A stretch of DNA of 64,000 nucleotides from Patescibacteria group bacterium (GTDB lineage: Bacteria; Patescibacteria; UBA1384; XYA2-FULL-43-10; 1-14-0-10-43-13). The stretch lies in contig JAMCZZ010000041.1 in the NCBI GenBank assembly GCA_023484645.1, positions 1 to 64,000 of the forward strand, read 5' to 3'. The first letter of the stretch is position 1. Each line of letters opens with the position of its first letter. The notes beneath the pieces were generated by a model. It saw only the letters and a program-made list of their open reading frames with translations, was not told where the DNA came from and did not search any database. Positions 41,182 to 49,526 of the stretch are shown here, piece by piece. The translations under genes and the position numbers were made by a program.

Positions 41182-41787
41182 TCACTCACGCGACGTCTCA
41201 TAGAGACGTTTGTTGGCAAGCCATACAAGTGGACAGCCGAGCCATCTCCATTCTGGATCAATTTTAGTGATACTCGTCAGAACCCACTCTATAGCCGCTG
41301 AAACATTAGGATAAGAACCAAAGTAGCAAGATTCTTCGCCACTCTCTTGTCTTTCGATATCAGAGAAACGAAGATTCTTCAGAGTGAATTCAATACGATC
41401 AAGATGTTCCTTGTATGAAGTAACCCAGATAGGAGCTTCTTGACGAAAATGAATTCCATATGAAGCAAAGTAGATATCTATCAACTTTGCTGCAGCCGGA
41501 ATATCTCTGTTCGTGCAGGTTTCCTTAGCATCCACTATTACAATAGATACTGCGACCTCTTCCCAATGTTTACGTATGTAATTAGTATAAACATCGGCTT
41601 CGCTTGGGGTGCCGCCTAAACGGCTCCCACCGATAATTGCAATCGCACTGATCTTGCCTAGCTTCAATGCATTCACAATTTCGTTTATTCTCAGTAATCC
41701 ATGCGTGGTCGGAAGCCAACCACAATCTTGTGACCAGGTAGTACCTGCTGTCGGTAGTATTCCTAACCTTAATTGTCGTTCTTTCAA
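41182..41787 (-). CDS. YdcF/DUF218-like protein
   Basis: The 201-residue protein has the DUF218 pattern: AIAIIGGSRLGGTPSEADVY near 48-67 (the GGxxxGxxSEA motif) and CTNRDIPAAAKLI in place of the N-T-x-E-N segment. Such proteins bind nucleotides or S-adenosylmethionine and their roles are little known. The start is TTG, supported by GGGAGG eight bases upstream. It has a consensus promoter and its own terminators, and is GC-richer than nearby genes. Confidence 0.6.
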   Translation of the reverse strand: MKERQLRLGILPTAGTTWSQDCGWLPTTHGLLRINEIVNALKLGKISAIAIIGGSRLGGTPSEADVYTNYIRKHWEEVAVSIVIVDAKETCTNRDIPAAAKLIDIYFASYGIHFRQEAPIWVTSYKEHLDRIEFTLKNLRFSDIERQESGEESCYFGSYPNVSAAIEWVLTSITKIDPEWRWLGCPLVWLANKRLYETSRE

Positions 41788-41820
41788 TCTTTCTGCCTCC
41801 CTTCGTCAGAACAACATCAT

Positions 41821-41849
41821 ACTATATAAAAATCAGGTGAACTTGTCAA
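41821..41849 (-). promoter_or_regulatory. Consensus promoter of the DUF218-like gene
   Basis: On the minus strand TTGACA (41844-41849), 17 bases, TATAGT (41821-41826). Confidence 0.8.
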
Positions 41850-41929
41850 TCAAAATAAGCTCAACCTTAAATGTTACGGATTTACTTTTGAGCAAGATTA
41901 TGTTAATGTTTATGGGTAAAAAATAATAT

Positions 41930-42005
41930 GGCGGCCATGGTGAAGTGGTTATCACGCTAGTTTGTGGCACTGGAGTCATGGGTTCAATTCCCGTTGGCCG
42001 CCCCA
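41930..42005 (+). tRNA. tRNA-His (anticodon GTG)
   Basis: The gene includes the extra G at position -1 opposite C73, which marks tRNA-His. GCGGCCA pairs with TGGCCGC, anticodon loop TTTGTGG gives GTG, and CCA is encoded. Confidence 0.93.
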
Positions 42006-42064
42006 TTAGAAATTTGAATAAACTGCCAAGGTATACTATGATGAATATACGGAGGGCAGTTTAA

Positions 42065-42736
42065 ATGAAATTACGAATAATTGAAAAAAGGCAAGCAATT
42101 GAGCTTAGACAGAATGGCTTGTCTTATAATGAAATAAGAAAGATTATTCCAAATTTGTCCAAGGGTACGTTGTCTGGATGGCTGAAAAACATTGAATTAA
42201 CCCCAGACCATAGAGCAAGAATTATATCGAAAATCAGTTCCGGTGCAGCAAAAGGCCGCATTAAAGGCGCATGGACAAACAAATTTAAAGCTACTGAAAG
42301 AATTTCTCATATTCAAGACCAAGCAGCTAAAGAATTTGTTAATCTAATTAAAACCGAACTTTTTATCCCTGGAATATGTCTGTATTGGGCAGAGGGCGCC
42401 AAAAGATCAAGATGTTTTCAATTTATGAATTCTGATCCAGAAATGATAAAGCTTATCTTAAAATGGCTGCGCGATGTATTAAAAGTGAAGGAAATCGATA
42501 TTGGCATGAGAATTTTCATTCATCGAGTATACGAAAAGGAAAATTGCGAATTATTCTGGTCAGAAATATCAGGTATCTCGATAAGTGATTTTAAAAAAAC
42601 CGTTTTCAAGCCAACACCGCATTTAGTTAAGAAAAATGAAAATTATAAAGGTTGTTGCAGAATAGAAATTTCCAAAAGCGAAATTTTTTGGAAGATCCAG
42701 AAATGGCAGGAGATGATAGTTAGAAAGTTGATATAG
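42065..42736 (+). CDS. HTH protein with a degenerate LAGLIDADG-like domain
   Basis: Residues 5-45 form a resolvase-type helix-turn-helix (ELRQNGLSYNEIRKIIPNLS). From about 90 the pattern GICLYWAEGAKRSRCFQFMN and the later NCELFWSEISGISISDF resembles a LAGLIDADG endonuclease fold that has lost its catalytic acids (Glu remains in AEGAK). Similar proteins often accompany tRNA genes. GGAGGGCAG precedes the ATG. The stop codon lies directly against the first base of tRNA-Arg(TCG), and tRNA-His is 59 bases upstream, so the gene sits inside a tRNA cluster. Confidence 0.5.
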   Translation: MKLRIIEKRQAIELRQNGLSYNEIRKIIPNLSKGTLSGWLKNIELTPDHRARIISKISSGAAKGRIKGAWTNKFKATERISHIQDQAAKEFVNLIKTELFIPGICLYWAEGAKRSRCFQFMNSDPEMIKLILKWLRDVLKVKEIDIGMRIFIHRVYEKENCELFWSEISGISISDFKKTVFKPTPHLVKKNENYKGCCRIEISKSEIFWKIQKWQEMIVRKLI

Positions 42737-42811
42737 GCCCCTGTAGTGAAGTGGATATCACGCGACGCTTCGGACGTCGTAGCGGGGGTTCGAATCCCTC
42801 CAGGGGTACCA
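42737..42811 (+). tRNA. tRNA-Arg (anticodon TCG)
   Basis: GCCCCTG pairs with CAGGGGT, anticodon stem CGACG/CGTCG, loop CTTCGGA gives TCG, CCA encoded. It starts at the base after the preceding stop codon. Confidence 0.93.
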
Positions 42812-42813
42812 TG

Positions 42814-42870
42814 CCCGCGTAGCTTCCGCTTCGCCTTCGGCGAGCGAGATCTCGCCCAAAGGGCGGACAG
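42814..42870 (+). repeat. tRNA 5' fragment joined to a GC-rich palindrome
   Basis: GCCCGCGTAGCT at 42814 repeats the first 12 bases of tRNA-Arg(TCT) (42886). It is followed by a chain of palindromes (CGCTTCGCCTTCGGCGAGCG, then GCCCAAAGGGC). The break falls in the D-arm, the same place as in the interrupted tRNA at 17421. Confidence 0.65.
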
Positions 42871-42885
42871 TAGATACTACAATGC

Positions 42886-42960
<75 letters not shown>

Positions 42961-42961
<1 letters not shown>

Positions 42962-42992
42962 AAAAAACACCAAATTAATTTGGTGTTTTTTT
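42961..42992 (+). terminator. Terminator after the tRNA cluster
   Basis: AAAAAAACACCAAATT pairs with AATTTGGTGTTTTTTT in a fully symmetrical stem. Confidence 0.85.
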
Positions 42993-43059
42993 GTGTATTT
43001 AAAATATTAATTTTGGGGGTTGAGCTGTGACGGTAGAAATCGCCGCCACAGCTGGGGAA

Positions 43060-43527
43060 TCATCGCGGAGTCGGATGAAGAAATTCGTGTATTGCCTCTC
43101 TCACGACAGGATCGGACTCGGTATTCTGAATCAGAGTGAGTCTGGCAGCAACAGCATTTGGATCATGCAAGACCTTAGTGGCCTTCATAAAGAACAAGAT
43201 TGCTACAACTCTGCTGCGTATTGCCGGATGAGGGTAATTCAGTAGACCCAGAAGATGTTCCGTTGCTTTTTTCTGGACTACTTCGTTCCTAAACAAGTCG
43301 GAGCGCAAAACGATGTTGTGAAGCACATGTGTTGCTACAGCTGCTACACCACCTTCATTGTTACTACAGAGCCATGTGTCGATAAACTCCTCGAAGTTAT
43401 CATGGTCGACCAGCGGCAAAACTCTTGCCACTAGTTTTGTCTCGCACTCACTTGCGCGACCCCCTATAGTCTCAGTCTGAAAATTGGTCAATCCCACACA
43501 TGCAGTATAAAGATTATCAAGCGTCAT
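43060..43527 (-). CDS. Helical (HEAT-like) repeat protein of unknown function
   Basis: The 155-residue protein is predicted all-helical, with units such as LLNYPHPAIRSRVVAILFFM and later VREAIHEFLHPTPR that resemble HEAT or armadillo repeats. Such proteins usually bind other proteins. AAGGTGG precedes the ATG at 43527. Codon use is GC-richer than the neighbours, as in other single-gene units here. Nothing more is recognised. Confidence 0.55.
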   Translation of the reverse strand: MTLDNLYTACVGLTNFQTETIGGRASECETKLVARVLPLVDHDNFEEFIDTWLCSNNEGGVAAVATHVLHNIVLRSDLFRNEVVQKKATEHLLGLLNYPHPAIRSRVVAILFFMKATKVLHDPNAVAARLTLIQNTESDPVVREAIHEFLHPTPR

Positions 43528-43729
43528 CTATATTCACCACCTTCTACGCCACATCATTTAGCGTGTGTGAATAATAGCACAATTTTAATATTTCGTACAG
43601 ATGATGATTATTTCTTAGGAAAAAATATGTCGACTAAGTAAAATAATAATTTTAATTTTGTGGATTGAAGCCAAAGACTCGATCACACAAATTCGATATC
43701 TTTAAGGTTGAAAGAAGGAGGTGACAGTT

Positions 43730-44083
43730 ATGAAAAAAATGTTTACAAAAGCTTTAGTAATACTAATCATGATAATTGGAATCGGAATTTTAACAATAAC
43801 CGGAATAGCTCTTTCTCAAAATATGCCAAGCCAACCCGCGACTTCTCCGCAAGAATATTTGAAAAATCAGGCGACCATGATGACAGATGGCGCAACCACG
43901 ATGGAAGATATGGGCAAGATGATGCAGATGGATGGAGAGTTCATGCAAAACAAGGGCAATCAATATAAAGATCAAGAACTAATGCAAAAAGGCCAAGAAT
44001 TGCAGACTAATGGCAACACCCTATCTGACCAAGGTCGAAGTATGATGAATGCTGGTAGTGACTTTATGAGCAAAATTAGATAA
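43730..44083 (+). CDS. Exported Met/Gln-rich small protein
   Basis: The ATG at 43730 is supported by GAAGGAGGTGA. Residues 1-28 form a signal peptide or membrane anchor (ALVILIMIIGIGILTITG). The mature part is rich in Met, Gln, Asp and Asn with repeats such as MMTDGATTMEDMGKMMQMDG. Met-rich exported proteins sometimes bind copper, and a metal-resistance island follows, but that is a guess. Confidence 0.55.
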   Translation: MKKMFTKALVILIMIIGIGILTITGIALSQNMPSQPATSPQEYLKNQATMMTDGATTMEDMGKMMQMDGEFMQNKGNQYKDQELMQKGQELQTNGNTLSDQGRSMMNAGSDFMSKIR

Positions 44084-44101
44084 CAGCATTATTACTGAGT
44101 A

Positions 44102-44133
44102 ATCCAAAAAAAGCCACTTGGCTTTTTTTGGAT
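44102..44133 (+). terminator. Terminator after the Met/Gln-rich gene
   Basis: ATCCAAAAAAAGCCA pairs with TGGCTTTTTTTGGAT around a CT-rich loop. Confidence 0.85.
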
Positions 44134-44162
44134 TTTAATACAGCAGAAAAAGTATGCGTAGA

Positions 44163-44190
44163 TTGACATTTTCAGTAATAATGATATTAT
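44163..44190 (+). promoter_or_regulatory. Consensus promoter of the 44238 gene
   Basis: TTGACA (44163-44168), 16 bases, TATTAT (44185-44190). Confidence 0.75.
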
Positions 44191-44237
44191 CAGGCTAGCA
44201 CTAAACAATCTTACGATTTTTCAGGGGGACTATCGTC

Positions 44238-44570
44238 ATGACGTTAATATTGATGTACATCTTTTTGGTGCTGTGGGTAGCAAGCAACATTCTACTCAGT
44301 GACTCTGTTCTAACCCTAGAGGGTAAGAGCTCAGAACTGAGCCAAGCTGAAATCCAATGGGCACAAACGCGATTTTTAATCGCTGCCATGTTGGCAATAA
44401 TCAGCGGTATTGCTGGGCCGGTTTGCCACGCACTCACTTTCAGTTCGTCGCGGCTACAGGGAATTGGGATAGCAACAGGACTTGGGTTTGTCTCTATTGT
44501 TATCTCTATCCTCGTAATAGTGATAACCTATGCTATCGCACAGACAACAAAGAAAGTGGAAACTGCCTAA
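44238..44570 (+). CDS. Small membrane protein (110 aa), unknown function
   Basis: Three hydrophobic segments are visible: LILMYIFLVLWVASNILLSD, FLIAAMLAIISGIAGPV and LGFVSIVISILVIVITYAIA. No family is recognised. AGGGGG lies ten bases before the ATG and a consensus promoter stands further upstream, so it is a single-gene unit with its own terminator. It is GC-richer than the genes around it. Confidence 0.6.
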   Translation: MTLILMYIFLVLWVASNILLSDSVLTLEGKSSELSQAEIQWAQTRFLIAAMLAIISGIAGPVCHALTFSSSRLQGIGIATGLGFVSIVISILVIVITYAIAQTTKKVETA

Positions 44571-44601
44571 CCTCTCCCTTAACGGAGAATAAAAATACTT
44601 C

Positions 44602-44637
44602 AACTGCTGACCGAATCAATTGGTCGGCAGTTTTTTT
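44602..44637 (+). terminator. Terminator after the 44238 gene
   Basis: AACTGCTGACC pairs with GGTCGGCAGTT (one bulge) and ends in seven T residues. Confidence 0.8.
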
Positions 44638-44688
44638 ATGAAAATTTTCTTAACGGAACCTCGACCCAAAATGAATGGCTTAATCTTT

Positions 44689-44966
44689 TTACAATCCGAG
44701 CTTCTTTTTCAACTCTTCTTTTGTCTCTTCTCTGTCGCTCGTAATTAATGCGATCTTCTGCACAGTCCTCGGCCCCCTCACCATTACTTCAATGCCGGCT
44801 TGAATATCTTAAAATCATAGCGGATCGGGCCGCTACTGCACTGTTTAATCTCTCCAAAAACAATCTTAGACACCCAAGGCATTTTTTTTGCCGCCTTAAC
44901 CATATCCACCGCATGGTCGATGACCGTCGAGTGGCTTTTGCCAAATTTAGAACCAGAAAAGTGCAT
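44689..44966 (-). pseudogene. Frameshifted DUF2103-like metal-binding protein gene
   Basis: The first frame gives MHFSGSKFGKSHSTVIDHAV and stops after FKIFKPALK. One base over, the frame continues as IEVMVRGPRTVQKIALITSD to KKKLGL. Together they read as the DUF2103 family (KH-rich start, then G-I-x-V-x-V-R-G). A single missing G in the run before the break (about 44799-44803) would restore it. It is either a recent pseudogene or a sequencing error. Confidence 0.6.
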
Positions 44967-45068
44967 GCTTTGCTCCGTTAGATAAGATATTACCGTTAGT
45001 ATTATACAGAAGCCGTAACAGATAACAAATTATTTTTTTCAATATATTTGGTATAATAGCCTTAATAG

Positions 45069-46175
45069 ATGTTTTTTATTGCTATAAAAAATTTATTTCA
45101 AGAAAAAACTAAGCTCGCCATCAGTATTGGCGGAGTGGTTTTCGCCGTCCTTTTAATCATTATTATCAATGGAGTATACCAAGGCTTCAACGAAAAGATG
45201 GGCGCTTATCCCAAAAGCATTCCGGCAGACCTTTGGGTGGAGCAAGAAGGAGTAGGCGATATGTACCATACACTCTCTTTTTTGCCTGATAATTTGGAGG
45301 GGAAGTTTCTTGAAATAGATGGCGTGGAAAAAGCCGATAAGTATCTAGGCCGACAAGTTATGTTTGATTTAAAAGGCAAAGACCAGACTCTTTTTATCGT
45401 TGGAATCGATCAAGCAAGCGGTGTAACCAAGCCTTTCAAGATGGAGGAAGGTAGCTGGCAAAATTTGCAGGAAGGACAAATAATTATTGACCAATCGATG
45501 GCCAAAGATGAGAAGCTAAAAGTCGGCGATTCTTTCGAGATTAACGGCCAAACCTTAGAGATCAGCGGGATTTCAAGCGGCGGCAATGTTATTTCTTTTA
45601 AATATGCCTATGTCAGCTACAATCAAGCCAAGAAAATGTTTAATTTGGGCGATAAAGTCAACTTTTATCTCTTGAAATTAGCGTCCGGGAGCGATGCCTC
45701 TCAGGTAAAAGCTGATATAGAGCAGGAAAACGTTAAGGTTTTAACTAAAAAAGAATTTGTTGACGCCTCACAGAAGGTGGTTACCGAAAGTTTTCTGCCA
45801 ATTATCGCTGTTTTAGTTGCAATCGGTTTGCTTGTCGGCACTGCCGTTATTGGGCTTACAACATACTCGGCCACGATCGAAAAATCACGTGAATACGGGG
45901 TAATGAAAGCAATAGGCCTTTCCAACGGCCAATTATTCAAAACGGTTATTATAGGGTCTCTCGTTTCCGGAGTAATAGGATATATTATCGGCGCTCTCCT
46001 TGCATATGTCATTAGTTTTCTATCAGAAAGCATTGTTTCTTCATTTGTGACAGAAATCCGTCAGGTCGATTTGCTTTGGGTTTTTGGAGCAACTATTCTT
46101 ATGTCTTTAATCGGCGCCTACATCCCGATGAAACGAATCTTTTCCATTGACCCCGCTGAAGTATTTAAGAATTAG
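45069..46175 (+). CDS. MacB/FtsX-type ABC transporter permease
   Basis: A 368-residue protein with an N-terminal membrane helix, a large periplasmic domain (residues 40-240) and three C-terminal helices with the FtsX-like signature SREYGVMKAIGLSNGQLFKT. It partners the ATPase gene that starts seven bases after its stop. MacB-like systems drive export or envelope signalling; placement at the edge of a metal island suggests metal or stress export. TATAAT lies 11 bases before the ATG, so the leader is very short. Confidence 0.85.
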   Translation: MFFIAIKNLFQEKTKLAISIGGVVFAVLLIIIINGVYQGFNEKMGAYPKSIPADLWVEQEGVGDMYHTLSFLPDNLEGKFLEIDGVEKADKYLGRQVMFDLKGKDQTLFIVGIDQASGVTKPFKMEEGSWQNLQEGQIIIDQSMAKDEKLKVGDSFEINGQTLEISGISSGGNVISFKYAYVSYNQAKKMFNLGDKVNFYLLKLASGSDASQVKADIEQENVKVLTKKEFVDASQKVVTESFLPIIAVLVAIGLLVGTAVIGLTTYSATIEKSREYGVMKAIGLSNGQLFKTVIIGSLVSGVIGYIIGALLAYVISFLSESIVSSFVTEIRQVDLLWVFGATILMSLIGAYIPMKRIFSIDPAEVFKN

Positions 46176-46182
46176 AGGAATT

Positions 46183-46890
46183 ATGGCGATTTTGGATATA
46201 AAAAACATCAGCAAAATCTACGGCTCGGGCCATACAGAAGTTAAGGCTATAGACAATGTATCGCTTCAAGTAAACGAAAGCGAGATAGTTTTAATCATGG
46301 GCCCGAGCGGTTCCGGCAAAACCACTTTTCTCACCATGGCTGGCGCTTTGCTCAAACCGACTTCGGGCAGCATTTTTCTAAATGGACAAGAAATCACCAA
46401 ATTATCCGAGAAAGAACTGCCGAAAATCCGCCTTCAAGAATTGGGTTTTGTTTTTCAGTCTTTTAATTTATTAGCCTCTTTAACTGCACTGGAAAATGTG
46501 GCCGTGCCCTTAATCGTTGCCGGAGTTAAGAAAAAAGAAGCCTTTTTAAAGGCGAAAGAAGCTTTGGAGAAACTGGGGTTAGGAAACCGCCTTTCAAATC
46601 TCCCGCGCGACTTATCCGGCGGTGAGAAACAACGAGTTTCAATCGCCAGAGCACTAGTAAATAACCCGAAATTAATATTAGCCGACGAGCCAAGCGCCAA
46701 TCTAGACTCTAAAATCGGACATGAAGTAATGAAACAGCTTTGCTCGGTGGCCTGTGAGCAGAAAAAAGCGATCGTGATTGTAAGCCATGACGATCGGATC
46801 AAGGATGTCGCCCATCGGATTATTAATATTGAAGACGGAAAAATTGTGAAGGAGGAAAAAGGCAATCACGGCCAGAGTTGTAAAATGTAG
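46183..46890 (+). CDS. ABC transporter ATPase (LolD/MacB type)
   Basis: The ATG at 46183 gives 235 residues. Walker A is GPSGSGKTT near 39-47, the signature is LSGGEKQRVSIARAL, Walker B is LILADEPSANLD, and the H-loop is IVIVSHDDR. AGAGGAA precedes the ATG by four bases. It provides energy for the permease just upstream; the substrate is unknown. Confidence 0.92.
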   Translation: MAILDIKNISKIYGSGHTEVKAIDNVSLQVNESEIVLIMGPSGSGKTTFLTMAGALLKPTSGSIFLNGQEITKLSEKELPKIRLQELGFVFQSFNLLASLTALENVAVPLIVAGVKKKEAFLKAKEALEKLGLGNRLSNLPRDLSGGEKQRVSIARALVNNPKLILADEPSANLDSKIGHEVMKQLCSVACEQKKAIVIVSHDDRIKDVAHRIINIEDGKIVKEEKGNHGQSCKM

Positions 46891-46971
46891 AAATCTAAAT
46901 ATATCTTTTATCAGCATTGTTCTATAATAATATAATTAAAAAGATTATCATCAATAATGAAAGGAGATCTT

Positions 46972-47109
46972 ATGATGGGAATGGATTCTGGTATGATGGC
47001 GGGAGGGAATGGCGGGGCGCTCATGTTCTTTGGCTGGCTTATCTACATCTTGTTTATCGTGCTGATTATTTTTGGCATCGCCGCTCTTTGGAAATATCTG
47101 AATAAATAG
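46972..47109 (+). CDS. Small membrane peptide (45 aa)
   Basis: The frame reads MMGMDSGMMAGGNGGALMFF and continues with a single membrane helix to WKYLNK. AAAGGAGATC precedes the ATG. Met- and Gly-rich at the start, hydrophobic after, it resembles the short membrane peptides found beside copper ATPase genes. It is followed by a hairpin (CCTCCTAGG... region) and the CopB-like gene 60 bases on. Confidence 0.55.
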   Translation: MMGMDSGMMAGGNGGALMFFGWLIYILFIVLIIFGIAALWKYLNK

Positions 47110-47169
47110 AAGCGCTCCTATAGATTAAAAATCCTCCTAGGACTAAAATATATTTAGGAGGATTTTTTA

Positions 47170-49503
47170 ATGAAACATGAAAATGATAGCAAAAAACACT
47201 GTACTTGCGACAAAAATTGCCTGTGTTGCCAAGCGGAGGAGCTGACAGTCTCAAGTGGCAGCGACATGGAGGCCAAGCAGTATGAATATGACATGAAGCA
47301 CAAGATCGGGCATAAAGAACACGAGCAGAAGGAAATGGTAATGCCTAAAATGGATCATACTGAACATGCCCCTTCGACTTCACTCAGGGCAGGCGGACAT
47401 GATATGTCTAAGATGAGCCACATGGACCATGAAGCAGCCATGACTAGTCCGGAGATGGCGAAGGAAATGGAAGCCGACATGAAACGGAGGTTTTGGATCT
47501 CCCTCATTCTATCGGTTCCGATTTTTCTCTATTCTCCCGTCGGCGCAAATATTCTCAAGATCAGCTTGCCGGCGCCCATACCGGTGAATTGGATTTTATT
47601 CATCCTAACTACTCCTATCGTCTTCTGGGCCGGTTCAATATTTATCACCGGAACATATTATTCATTAAAGAATAAAAAGTTGAATATGTCTGTATTGATT
47701 ACCACCGGTGTACTGGCGGCTTATCTTTTTAGCGTCTTTTTAACTTTAACTGTTGGAGGCGAAACCTTTTATGAAGCTGCTGCCTTGCTGGTTACCTTTG
47801 TCTTGTTCGGGCACTGGATGGAGATGCGGTCACGGCGAGGCACCTCCGATGCCCTGCGGGCGTTGTTTGACCTAGTGCCCCCTAAAGCAAATGTAATTAG
47901 AGACGGCAAGGAGATAAGCGTCCCGACGGCAGAAATCGTTGCCGGCGATGTTGTTGTCCTTAAGCCCGGTGACAAAGCACCGGTTGACGGACAAATTATT
48001 GAAGGAGAAAGTTCGATCGACGAATCGCTTGTAACCGGCGAATCGATACCTGCCGCAAAGAAAACTGGCGATAAAATTATCGGGGGTTCGGTCAATCAGA
48101 CAGGTTCGGTAAGATTTAAAGCAACGGGAGTTGGCTCAAATACAGTTCTTGCCCAAATCATCAAGTTAGTTGAAACTGCTCAAAATTCCAAGGCTCCAGG
48201 GCAGAGAATTGCTGACAAGGCAGCGGCTTGGCTTGTTGTTTTGGCCATCGGATCCGGCTTGGCCACTTTCTTTGGCTGGTACACTTTCGCCGGAGCTACG
48301 CTCTTAACCGCACTCACCTTCGCAGTTTCCGCAGTCGTTATAGCTTGCCCCGACGCACTAGGATTGGCCATTCCGACAGCGGTCGCAGTCGGCACAGGTA
48401 TTGGTGCTAAGCACAATATTTTAATAAAGGATGCTTCGACATTGGAAAATACTTCCCGTATTACAGCCATAGCGCTAGACAAAACAGGCACTCTAACTGA
48501 AGGCAAACCCAAAATTACCGACATGATCCCAGTTTCGGGGGTTAAATCGCTTGATTTGCTCAAGTTTACGGCTAGCGTTGAAGCTAAATCCGGCCATCCC
48601 TTAAGCTTGGCCATCCTGGAAGAAGCGAAGAAAAAACATATTTCTTATTCGGAAAAAGTCGAGAAATTCAATTCGTTGGCAGGACTGGGCATCGAAGCAA
48701 CTGTTGAAGGCAAGCATATTCTGGTTGGAACGATGAAATTGATGGCAGAAAGAAAGATCGATATTAGTCCATTGAAGGATGATATTGATCGGCTCCTTCA
48801 AGAAGGCAAGACTTTGATGCTGGTATCGATTGATGGAAAACTGGCCGGCGTTGCGGCGGCAGCCGACGTGGTCAGATCAAATGCCAAAAAAACAATTTCC
48901 GAGTTAACAAAACTTGGCATCGAAGTCTGGATGATTACCGGTGACAACGAGCGGACGGCTAAAGCCATCGCAAAAGAAGTCGGGATTGATAATGTTCTAG
49001 CCGAAATTTTACCCGATCAAAAAGCACTTGTAGTTAAAGCACTTCAATTAAATGAACTAGAAAATTTGAAATTAGGTCGTTGGGATTTGATTAGAAATTT
49101 GAAATTTGAAATTAGTAATTCTCGCCAGAGGCGAGTGGCTATGGTGGGAGACGGTATTAATGACGCCCCCGCTCTCGCTCGAGCGGACATCGGAATTGCA
49201 ATAGGAGCTGGAACTGACGTGGCAATTGAGACAGGCAACATCGTCTTAATGAAGTCCGATCCGTATGATATCGTAAGAGCTATAAAATTAAGCCGGGCAA
49301 CAGTCGGCAAGATGAAACAAAACCTCTTCTGGGCTTCTATTTACAACATACTTGCAATTCCGGTTGCCGCAGGCTTATTTTATACATCTTTCGGCATTTT
49401 ATTAAGACCTGAAATTTCAGCTCTTCTGATGTCTGCTTCGTCAATAATCGTCGCCACCAACGCGGTAATGCTCAAAAGAGTTGAGACAAAGTTAGTTGGT
49501 TAA
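47170..49503 (+). CDS. P1B-type (CopB-like) heavy-metal ATPase with CPD motif and inserted repeat
   Basis: A 777-residue metal-exporting ATPase. The N-terminal 100 residues are His/Met/Cys-rich (HCTCDKNCLCC, MDHTEH) and include PSTSLRAGG, an in-frame copy of a known dispersed repeat (47369-47397). The membrane metal motif is ACPDALG at residues 393-395 where CPH or CPC is usual. DKTGTLTEGK is near 437, the HP motif is SGHPLS, and [12 protein letters not shown] is intact. Between LVVKALQ and RVAMVGDG about 29 extra codons (49048-49134) come from an AT-rich repeat with a hairpin. It could be inactive or tolerate the insert. Confidence 0.88.
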   Translation: MKHENDSKKHCTCDKNCLCCQAEELTVSSGSDMEAKQYEYDMKHKIGHKEHEQKEMVMPKMDHTEHAPSTSLRAGGHDMSKMSHMDHEAAMTSPEMAKEMEADMKRRFWISLILSVPIFLYSPVGANILKISLPAPIPVNWILFILTTPIVFWAGSIFITGTYYSLKNKKLNMSVLITTGVLAAYLFSVFLTLTVGGETFYEAAALLVTFVLFGHWMEMRSRRGTSDALRALFDLVPPKANVIRDGKEISVPTAEIVAGDVVVLKPGDKAPVDGQIIEGESSIDESLVTGESIPAAKKTGDKIIGGSVNQTGSVRFKATGVGSNTVLAQIIKLVETAQNSKAPGQRIADKAAAWLVVLAIGSGLATFFGWYTFAGATLLTALTFAVSAVVIACPDALGLAIPTAVAVGTGIGAKHNILIKDASTLENTSRITAIALDKTGTLTEGKPKITDMIPVSGVKSLDLLKFTASVEAKSGHPLSLAILEEAKKKHISYSEKVEKFNSLAGLGIEATVEGKHILVGTMKLMAERKIDISPLKDDIDRLLQEGKTLMLVSIDGKLAGVAAAADVVRSNAKKTISELTKLGIEVWMITGDNERTAKAIAKEVGIDNVLAEILPDQKALVVKALQLNELENLKLGRWDLIRNLKFEISNSRQRRVAMVGDGINDAPALARADIGIAIGAGTDVAIETGNIVLMKSDPYDIVRAIKLSRATVGKMKQNLFWASIYNILAIPVAAGLFYTSFGILLRPEISALLMSASSIIVATNAVMLKRVETKLVG

Positions 49504-49526
49504 CTATTTTTGACAAGAGAATCGGC

